A stretch of DNA of 64,000 nucleotides, from positions 1,860,001 through 1,924,000 of the forward strand of contig NZ_CP111121.1 of NCBI RefSeq assembly GCF_026314945.1. The letters run 5' to 3'. Origin of the DNA: Chryseobacterium fluminis (GTDB lineage Bacteria > Bacteroidota > Bacteroidia > Flavobacteriales > Weeksellaceae). The position numbers were made by a program, and so were the translations under genes. Below, in pieces: positions 57,674-64,000 of this stretch (position 1 is its first letter; each line of letters begins with the position of its first letter). A model generated the notes under the pieces. The model saw only the letters and a list, made by a program, of their open reading frames with translations. It made no database searches and was not told where the DNA came from.

Positions 57674-58600
57674 TTAAAACTTCAGATCTCCATTAACTTC
57701 TCTTACCGCTTTGGCAGCTTCAGCAAATTTTAATTGCTCGTCTGCAGTAAGGGTAACATTGATGATTTTTTCCACACCGTTGGCACCGATAATAGCCGGA
57801 ACGCCAAGGCAGATATCGTTTTGTCCGTATTCCCCTTCAAGCATCAGGGAGCAAGGAATCATTTTCTTTTGGTCACAAGCGATGGCCTGCACCATTACAG
57901 AAACAGCAGCACCTGGAGCATACCAGGCTGAAGTTCCCAATAATTTAGTAAGGGTAGCACCACCTACTTTGGTTTCTTCAATAACGTATTTCTGTTGTTC
58001 ATCATCTAAAAATTCAGTTACAGGAACACCGTTTCTTGTTGCCTTGCTCAATAAAGGTAGCATTCCGGTATCACTGTGAGCAGCGATGACCATTCCGTCT
58101 ACGTCAGAAATAGGAGCTTCCAGAGCCTCAGCCAATCTGTATTTGAATCTTGCAGAATCCAGGGCACCACCCATTCCGATGATTTTGTGCTTAGGAAGAT
58201 CTGAAGTTTTGTGTACCAGATATGCCATGGTATCCATCGGGTTAGAAACCACAATAATGATTACTTCAGGAGAATGTTTTACCAAGTTTGCCGTAACATC
58301 TTTTACGATTCCTGCATTGATACCGATTAATTCCTCTCTCGTCATTCCCGGTTTTCTCGGGATTCCTGATGTTATCACTGCTACATGAGAACCTGCAGTT
58401 TTGCTGTAATCTCCTGTTGTTCCGGTAATTTTGGTATCGAATCCGTTTAGAGATGCCGTCTGCATCAAATCCATGGCTTTACCTTCAGCAAATCCTTCTT
58501 TAATGTCTACTAAAACGACTTCCGAACAGAAGTTTTTCATTGCGATGTATTCTGCACAGCTGGCTCCTACCGCGCCTGCTCCTACTACAGTTACTTTCAT
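57674..58600 (-). CDS. mdh: Malate dehydrogenase
   Basis: The 308-residue protein is an LDH-like malate dehydrogenase. VVGAGAVGASCAEYIA binds NAD, VITSGIPRKPGMTREELI carries the substrate-binding arginine in the mobile loop, VVSNPMDTMAYLV follows, and the catalytic His lies in IAAHSDTGMLPLLS. Arg in the loop (GIPRKPG) fits malate rather than lactate. It interconverts malate and oxaloacetate in the citric acid cycle. Start: ATG at 58600. Single gene with its own promoter region. Confidence 0.95.
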   Translation of the reverse strand: MKVTVVGAGAVGASCAEYIAMKNFCSEVVLVDIKEGFAEGKAMDLMQTASLNGFDTKITGTTGDYSKTAGSHVAVITSGIPRKPGMTREELIGINAGIVKDVTANLVKHSPEVIIIVVSNPMDTMAYLVHKTSDLPKHKIIGMGGALDSARFKYRLAEALEAPISDVDGMVIAAHSDTGMLPLLSKATRNGVPVTEFLDDEQQKYVIEETKVGGATLTKLLGTSAWYAPGAAVSVMVQAIACDQKKMIPCSLMLEGEYGQNDICLGVPAIIGANGVEKIINVTLTADEQLKFAEAAKAVREVNGDLKF

Positions 58601-58706
58601 TTTGATTTATTTTTAAATTATTCGTTTAAGTTTATTATTGTAACAGCCCAAATTTAACAATTCCTGAAAAATTGGGCAATCTTTCAGGAATTTAATTATC
58701 GGATGT

Positions 58707-59258
58707 TTAATTAACGTTTAATAAGAATGTGTATAGCTTTTTAGCTCCGGACAATACTTCATTATAATGTTCCTCTTTCACTTCAGTATCCAGAACTTCT
58801 TTGAAGCTTTTCCACATAGGTCCTGTATTTTCCTGATAACATCCAAAGAAATTGAAGGTCACCTGGTCAAAGCCTTCTGTTTTTGAAAGCTGTTTGGCTA
58901 TTACATTACCTCCTAAAGTAGAGCCTTCGATCACATACATTGCTCCTAAAGCTTCATTTTCATTATCGAATTCCAGAGTATGGGAGACAGCCTTATTATG
59001 CAAAGAAAGACTTTCAAGGTCTTTTTCTATGAGAGAGAGTTTCTTCCGGTCGGCCAACTGAAGTTTATCAGAAAAATTTTCTTCAAGACTGCTGAAAATT
59101 TTGTCCTCAGCGTGAAGAAGCATTAAATAATTGTTATGGATGATTTTTTTATAGTCTTCTAAGGTGAAGGTTCTGTTAAATATTTTTTCAGAACTAAACA
59201 ATTTCTCAGCCGCATCGTGAAATTCAGCAGTATTTTTTTTAAGATATTCTGATACCAT
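58707..59258 (-). CDS. Biliverdin-producing heme oxygenase
   Basis: The 183-residue all-helical protein has a proximal-ligand His in TAEFHDAAEKLFS and the distal-helix motif ALGAMYVIEGSTLGGNVIAK, as in bacterial heme oxygenases of the BphO class. It opens heme to biliverdin, CO and iron. It starts 24 bases after the stop of the phytochrome gene on the same strand, so it supplies that protein's chromophore. Start: ATG at 59258. Confidence 0.92.
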   Translation of the reverse strand: MVSEYLKKNTAEFHDAAEKLFSSEKIFNRTFTLEDYKKIIHNNYLMLLHAEDKIFSSLEENFSDKLQLADRKKLSLIEKDLESLSLHNKAVSHTLEFDNENEALGAMYVIEGSTLGGNVIAKQLSKTEGFDQVTFNFFGCYQENTGPMWKSFKEVLDTEVKEEHYNEVLSGAKKLYTFLLNVN

Positions 59259-59282
59259 AATAAGGTTTAAAATTTCCCAAAT

Positions 59283-61475
59283 TTAAGGCTTTTTAAACGT
59301 TAAAATGAAACTTGTTCCCTCTTTATTGCTAACATAATCAACATTTCCGCCGATTCTTTTCATAATCCGGTGTACAATTGATAATCCTACTCCATTCCCT
59401 TTAAATTTTTTAGCATTATCCATTCTGTTGAAAATTTTAAACATTTTATATTTTTCTTCTTCCGGAATTCCTATTCCGTTATCAGAAATACGGTAAACAA
59501 CCGTATCACCGCTCTCTCTTCCTTCAATTTCCACCTTAGGGTGTTCACTTTGTGAAGAATACTTAACAGCATTATTGATAATATTTAAAAATACCTGATG
59601 AAGCATTGTTTTATCGGCTAAAACATCAGGACAGTCTTTGATAATGATTTCACTTTCGGGACTTTCAAAGGTAATCTTTGCGTTTTCTGAGATCTTCTGA
59701 ATGGTTTTGAATGTTTTGATATTCTCCAGCTGAATTTCACTGTGCTTTGCACGGCTCAGCTGCAGTACGTCATGCATCATTTCTGCCATTGTATCGATCT
59801 CTTCAATTATAGAATTGATTTTACTTTTGCTTTTTTCGGACCCGTCTGTCAGACTTTTCAACAGCATCTGGGCATTCAGCTTCATCACCGTTAAAGGAGT
59901 TCCGAGATCATGGGAAATGGTATATGAAAAACTGTCCAGCTCTTCGTTTACTTTCTTCAGCTCATCATTAAGCCGTTTGATCGTAATATAATTTTTATGG
60001 GAAGTTTCAAGAATAAGATCGCGAACAGCCTGCACCGCAGCGATATTTCTTGAATTCCATCTCTTTGAATTTCCTCTGATATTTTCTGTAAATAACCGGA
60101 AAGATGTTCTCGGCGAAATGATCTGTTTCTCTTCTCCGTTCTGAGAAAATACACTGACTTTCTTCTCAGGATTTCCGGCCCAGTTGATGTGTTCATCAAA
60201 TTCTTTGCGGAACCATATCAACATTTCATTCTTGCTCTTTTCAACAAAGTAAATAATAATTCCGGCGCTTTTTTCATTCAGCTGAAGCGTCTCTCCGTAT
60301 TCTTTCAGAAAACTTCTGTTGGAATAAATAATTTCATCCGTATTTTCATGCGCCCAGCTAATAATTCTTTTAATTAACTTATTATCAGGAACAAACCCGT
60401 CAGTCACTATATTTTCACCGGAAACAATAGCTAAACCGTCTGCTTCCGGAAGATTTCTTATTTCCGTTTTGTTTTCAACCAAAGAATCAAATAAGCTGTT
60501 ATGCTTTAAGAATTCTGATTTCAGCTGGGAAGATATTTCAGTAAGCTCCAGTCTGTAGTTTAATTCTTTTTTAGACTTAAAAGAAGAGTAGGCATTTGAT
60601 GCCAGGGCTGTAAAAATCCCCGCCTGCACCCGGTCCTCAAGATCAATATGCTTTGGTTCAGAATTCTGGCAGGTTACCAGTCCCCAGAGATAATTATCAA
60701 TAATAATAGAAACACTGAAGCTTGAAGAAGCTCCTGAGTTTTTAATATATTGCCCATGAATAGGTGACATAGCACGGGTTGCTGTAAAAGTAAGATCTAC
60801 AGGTTCGGTGCTTTTACTCAATACAGGTACCGGCTCCGAATATACATTGCTGAAAATTCTTTTCCTTTTCTTGATGTAAAGTTCGCGCGCCTGTCTGGGA
60901 ATATCCGATTCCGGATAGTGCAGTCCGAGATAACTTTCCATATGATCATCTCTTTTTTCTGCGATCACCTTTCCTGAGCCATCCATCATAAATTTGTAGA
61001 CCATCATACGGTCATAATTCACAATTTTGGAAAGAGTACCGAGAAGCTGTTCCCAAAGCTCCTGCTCATCACCGATAATATAAAAATTATCATATTTGTT
61101 AGAAATACGTTTATTAGGATTTGCCAAAACTTTTTCAAACTCTAAAAAAATATTTTTTCCACTTCTGAAAATCGAAAAATGATACTCTGTATGATTAATA
61201 GTAATTTTATCAAAGTAGGTTTCGTTCTCTCGTTTGGTAAAACTATCAAGGGAGTTATAAATTTCAGATGCTATAATATTTTGGAAACTTTCAGGAAAGT
61301 CCGTAATTTTTTTACCGAAAAGCTGTTCAACATTTTCGACCGTAAAAATATCCTTAATATTCTGGCTCAGAAAAGTAATGGAATGAGAAATTGTGTCTAT
61401 GCCAATCAGATATCCAAAACTTTGTATATGGCCCGGAATATGGATGGGCTCTTCATGACATTCTACAAAATTCAT
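59283..61475 (-). CDS. Bacteriophytochrome sensor histidine kinase
   Basis: The 730-residue protein has the PAS-GAF-PHY photosensory core and a histidine kinase. The N-terminal Cys6 in ECHEEPIHIPGHIQSFG is the usual biliverdin attachment site. The GAF domain carries HYPESDIPRQARELY and RAMSPIHGQYIKNSG. The PHY tongue shows SPRTSFRLFTEN. The kinase has FSYTISHDLGTPLTVM, NIINNAVKYSS, DNGIGIP and GNGVGLSIVHRI. It senses red/far-red light through bound biliverdin and signals by phosphorylation. The ATG at 61475 (MNFVECHEE) is the true start; the frame extends further upstream. No response regulator gene is adjacent. Confidence 0.95.
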   Translation of the reverse strand: MNFVECHEEPIHIPGHIQSFGYLIGIDTISHSITFLSQNIKDIFTVENVEQLFGKKITDFPESFQNIIASEIYNSLDSFTKRENETYFDKITINHTEYHFSIFRSGKNIFLEFEKVLANPNKRISNKYDNFYIIGDEQELWEQLLGTLSKIVNYDRMMVYKFMMDGSGKVIAEKRDDHMESYLGLHYPESDIPRQARELYIKKRKRIFSNVYSEPVPVLSKSTEPVDLTFTATRAMSPIHGQYIKNSGASSSFSVSIIIDNYLWGLVTCQNSEPKHIDLEDRVQAGIFTALASNAYSSFKSKKELNYRLELTEISSQLKSEFLKHNSLFDSLVENKTEIRNLPEADGLAIVSGENIVTDGFVPDNKLIKRIISWAHENTDEIIYSNRSFLKEYGETLQLNEKSAGIIIYFVEKSKNEMLIWFRKEFDEHINWAGNPEKKVSVFSQNGEEKQIISPRTSFRLFTENIRGNSKRWNSRNIAAVQAVRDLILETSHKNYITIKRLNDELKKVNEELDSFSYTISHDLGTPLTVMKLNAQMLLKSLTDGSEKSKSKINSIIEEIDTMAEMMHDVLQLSRAKHSEIQLENIKTFKTIQKISENAKITFESPESEIIIKDCPDVLADKTMLHQVFLNIINNAVKYSSQSEHPKVEIEGRESGDTVVYRISDNGIGIPEEEKYKMFKIFNRMDNAKKFKGNGVGLSIVHRIMKRIGGNVDYVSNKEGTSFILTFKKP

Positions 61476-61851
61476 AATTTTTTTTGATCTATCAAATGTA
61501 ATGATTTTTTTACAGCTATACCACTGTGTGGTATGTATTCTTAAAAGTGTTAAAATGCCTTTCTTTAATGGTATAACCTGTATCACTTATGATTTTCACA
61601 AAAAAAACTCTTTGAATATTTAACATTTAAACCGTTAATTATTTGTAATATGCTAAAAAACATCAAATCTGCACCTTAAAATTTTGTAAATATGATCATT
61701 AACATGAATTAAATATTAATTTTTAAAATAATTATGTTAATTAAACAAAATTATTTAAATTTATATCACCAAAGATTGAAAATATTTAAAAATCATTAAA
61801 ATATTCCTGTTAGAAATTCAGCTCACAACCTACCTAACTCTAAATATTATT
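61476..61851. other. AT-rich divergent promoter region
   Basis: About 375 bases between the phytochrome gene and a small secreted protein gene. No ORF and no clear promoter box were found; the sequence is dominated by A/T runs. Confidence 0.5.
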
Positions 61852-62211
61852 ATGAAAAATTTCCCATCGATTCTTTTTTCTCTTATTTTATCCACCGTAC
61901 TCTGGGGTGAATATCACGCCTGCGAAGAAGTGCTCTACAAGGGACCTGGACACATGATCATCACTGCTCCCTCTATGCAATGGTCTGACAGGATCCTTGC
62001 TGATCCCTGGATTCTACCTGAAGGAACCGAAAGATTGACCACGGTCCATATTTTTAATTCGGAGGCTTTCGGTGACCATTCCGTTTTTGAATATATCAGT
62101 AGAAAACCAGTTATTCATCTTTCTCCGGAATATACCGTGGCAATCCATTCTCCGACCTTTAATGAACAGCCGGCTTTCAATAATGATTGGAAAGGTATTC
62201 CGGGAACTTAA
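61852..62211 (+). CDS. Small exported protein, unknown
   Basis: The 119-residue protein has a likely signal peptide (MKNFPSILFSLILSTVLWG) and a body with HMIITAPSMQWSDRILADPW, ERLTTVHIFNSEAFGDHSVF and a C-terminal FNNDWKGIPGT. No family is recognised. The porin gene follows 30 bases downstream on the same strand, so it is probably part of a porin-transporter operon. Start: ATG at 61852. Confidence 0.6.
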   Translation: MKNFPSILFSLILSTVLWGEYHACEEVLYKGPGHMIITAPSMQWSDRILADPWILPEGTERLTTVHIFNSEAFGDHSVFEYISRKPVIHLSPEYTVAIHSPTFNEQPAFNNDWKGIPGT

Positions 62212-62241
62212 TTAAGATTTATTTATTAAAACACAATCGAT

Positions 62242-63402
62242 ATGACCTTTTTTTCAACCAAAAAAAGCAATCTGCTTTTTTATCTTATGCTGTTTTCCCT
62301 ATCCGTTCATGCTCAGATACCGGATTCTATTCAGACCGCACAACAGCAGGAAAGCACAGTAAAATATCCTCAGCTTCAGATAAAAGGGCTGTTTCAGGCA
62401 CGCTATCTTGTTGGGATGGCAGAAGATGTAGATGTCAACGGACTTCACCATTCGGATGGTTCAGGAACCAGCAATAATTTTATGGTAAAATACATGAGGA
62501 TCCAGGTTCGTGCGCAGATCAGTAAAAGAACTGAAGTAGTCGCATTGGCTAATTTAGCTGATTTTAAAAATGATCCCAAATCAAGAGTTCTTGAAAATGC
62601 CTATTTAAAATACACCTTTAATCCAAAACTGGCGCTTACAGTTGGACAATTCAGACCCTGGTTCGGACTTGAAGAAACTTATCCTATCGATATTATTAAA
62701 TCGCTGGACTGGTCCAATCAGTATACCGAATTTGGGAAATTGGGGTGGACAAGCTTTCAGATCGGGATGTCAGCAACCGGACAGCTGAAATTAGGTGAAA
62801 TTCCGTTTCAGTATGCCCTTTCTGTAGTTAATGGAAACGGAAAAAACCAGGTGAATGATAACGATAACGGAAAGCAGTACTCTACCAGATTAGTTTTCGG
62901 TCTCGTTAAAGATTATAACTTAAACCTTGGCTTAAACGGGGGAATCGGAGAAGTTTTCGGCAAGAAAATTTATGCGGTGGGCGTTGATTTAAGTTCGCTC
63001 GTTAATTTCGGTCAGAGATGGAGTCTGGACATGCAGCTTGAAGCGAAACAGGGTACCAATCACCAGCTGTATTTTGCTGTTGCTCCGGAATTACGACCTG
63101 AAAATCCGGACGAATACTTAATTCGCGGTGCTTACTTCCTTCCGAATTTACGATATGAAATCAATCATAAAAACCTGAGTGCCTTTGAACTTTCATGCCG
63201 GTATGAATATCTTGACACCAATTTCAGGCTCGATTCCAATCCAAGACAGACGATCACGCCGATGTTCGGACTTGAATTCTTAAAAAATTACGGGGCCAGA
63301 ATTCAGCTCGGCGTTCAGTTTGACCGATATAAATACCAGATAGCAAACACATCACAGTATAATAATAATCTATTCATTGTTCAGGTACAGAGTAGATTTT
63401 AA
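62242..63402 (+). CDS. Phosphate-selective porin O/P-like outer membrane porin
   Basis: The 386-residue protein has a signal peptide (LLFYLMLFSLSVHAQ). Alternating beta strands follow, of the porin O/P type (QIKGLFQARYLVGMAEDVD, FMVKYMRIQVRAQIS, LENAYLKYTFNPKLALTVGQ, FRPWFGLEETYP), ending with an aromatic-rich last strand NNLFIVQVQSRF. Such porins pass anions, and phosphate selectivity is not assured. The transporter gene for organic anions starts 20 bases downstream, so the pair may take up dicarboxylates or similar anions. Start: ATG at 62242. Confidence 0.82.
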   Translation: MTFFSTKKSNLLFYLMLFSLSVHAQIPDSIQTAQQQESTVKYPQLQIKGLFQARYLVGMAEDVDVNGLHHSDGSGTSNNFMVKYMRIQVRAQISKRTEVVALANLADFKNDPKSRVLENAYLKYTFNPKLALTVGQFRPWFGLEETYPIDIIKSLDWSNQYTEFGKLGWTSFQIGMSATGQLKLGEIPFQYALSVVNGNGKNQVNDNDNGKQYSTRLVFGLVKDYNLNLGLNGGIGEVFGKKIYAVGVDLSSLVNFGQRWSLDMQLEAKQGTNHQLYFAVAPELRPENPDEYLIRGAYFLPNLRYEINHKNLSAFELSCRYEYLDTNFRLDSNPRQTITPMFGLEFLKNYGARIQLGVQFDRYKYQIANTSQYNNNLFIVQVQSRF

Positions 63403-63422
63403 ACATAAAAAAACAGACTATT

Positions 63423-64000
63423 ATGAAAGAAATTAATATTAGAAATGTAGTGATCACCTTTGCGGTGGCGCTCATCCTATGGTTTATTCCCGTACCGGCC
63501 GGAGTAGCGGAAAACGCGTGGCATCTGTTCGCCATTTTTGCAGCCACCATATTAGGAATTATTTTAAAAGCAGCGCCTATGGGAACCATGTGTATGATGG
63601 CCATCGGATTTACCGCACTTACGCAGGTAGTAGCCCCAGGCGATGCAGGAAAGTCGATCACAAAAGCACTTTCGGGATTCGGGGATAAAGTGATCTGGCT
63701 GATCGGGATCTCATTCTTTATTGCAAGAGGGTTTATTAAAACAGGACTGGGAAACAGAATCGCTTTTCTGTTTATCCGTATTTTTGGTAAGAGCTCACTC
63801 GGATTAGCCTACGGACTGGGATTGGCAGATGTATGTCTTGCTCCTGCTATCCCAAGCAACACGGCAAGAGGGGGCGGAATTATTTATCCGATCATGAAAT
63901 CAATGGCCATCAGCTTTGATTCCATACCCGATAAACCTGAAACGCACAGAAAGCTGGGTTCTTATCTAACCTTAAACAGCTATTACATGAACCTCATTGC
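63423..64000 (+). CDS. DASS family anion:sodium symporter, N-terminal part (runs off window)
   Basis: The visible 192 codons start MKEINIRNVVITFAVALILW and contain several membrane helices. The family motifs are WHLFAIFAATILGII, a cytoplasmic loop, DKVIWLIGISFFIARGF and the conserved APAIPSNTARGGGIIYPI block (SNT motif for Na+ and substrate). The SNTARGGGI form is typical of the 2-oxoglutarate/malate translocator subgroup. It should import dicarboxylates across the inner membrane together with the upstream porin. The 3' end is outside the window. Confidence 0.9.
   Translation, partial: MKEINIRNVVITFAVALILWFIPVPAGVAENAWHLFAIFAATILGIILKAAPMGTMCMMAIGFTALTQVVAPGDAGKSITKALSGFGDKVIWLIGISFFIARGFIKTGLGNRIAFLFIRIFGKSSLGLAYGLGLADVCLAPAIPSNTARGGGIIYPIMKSMAISFDSIPDKPETHRKLGSYLTLNSYYMNLI

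Overview
This window looks like chromosomal DNA of a Flavobacteriia member of the Bacteroidota, most likely Chryseobacterium or a close Weeksellaceae relative. The support is an AT-rich sequence, gldB/gldC gliding-type genes, proteins with type A T9SS C-terminal sorting domains, SusC/TonB-dependent receptors, a PafA-type alkaline phosphatase like that of Elizabethkingia, lipoprotein signals, and promoters of the Bacteroidota TTG-N18/20-TANNTTTG form. No rRNA, tRNA or CRISPR array was seen. Most of the window is core housekeeping DNA broken up by small, fast-evolving islands.

Layout. 1-4.9 kb: start of a SusC-type receptor, an HMG-CoA synthase, and an M1 aminopeptidase split by a one-base frameshift. 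4.9-7.7 kb: thyA followed by two ParE/RelE-type toxin-antitoxin pairs, each bounded by a duplicated piece of the thyA 3' end, plus an orphan antitoxin-like gene. 8.1-15.5 kb: a LytS/LytTR pair, an SDR dehydrogenase, a Gre-like factor, a GH13 lipoprotein, a pRiA4b-ORF3-like protein and a PhoR/PhoB-like pair. 15.7-22.3 kb: a TonB-dependent receptor and two paralogous predicted beta-helix lipoproteins that flank a decayed patch holding a frameshifted barstar-like gene. 22.7-31.9 kb: hemL, a glucosaminidase, a PLP desulfhydrase/deaminase, small DUF genes, two T9SS cargo proteins (one an endonuclease I) and an old-yellow-enzyme flavoprotein. 32-35.7 kb: cdd, then a cobalamin riboswitch driving a BtuB-like receptor and a BtuG-like surface lipoprotein. 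35.7-45.4 kb: an IS5-type remnant, cca, a Sua5-type gene, a GIY-YIG gene bracketed by inverted REP-like repeats, DinB, GNAT, a Cys/Met-metabolism PLP enzyme, gldC, gldB and nadE. 45.4-46.9 kb: a coupled barnase / archaemetzincin / barstar operon. 47-57.6 kb: a Crp-type regulator, pafA, an HxlR/quinone-reductase divergent pair, a double-glycine-leader peptide, an NmrA/AraC pair and a tandemly duplicated pair of unknown secreted-protein genes. 57.7-64 kb: mdh, a bacteriophytochrome-heme oxygenase operon, a porin and a truncated DASS-family transporter.

How the genes work together. The cobalamin unit is self-contained: promoter, riboswitch, outer-membrane transporter and surface binder. The phytochrome operon encodes both the photoreceptor kinase and the enzyme that makes its biliverdin chromophore. 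The PhoR/PhoB-like pair may control the adjacent receptor and pafA, but that is inference. The parts most likely to be new are the thyA-anchored toxin-antitoxin cassettes, the GIY-YIG/REP unit, the barnase-archaemetzincin-barstar operon and the duplicated secreted-protein pair. All functional calls come from reading motifs and comparing with remembered families; no database search was run.
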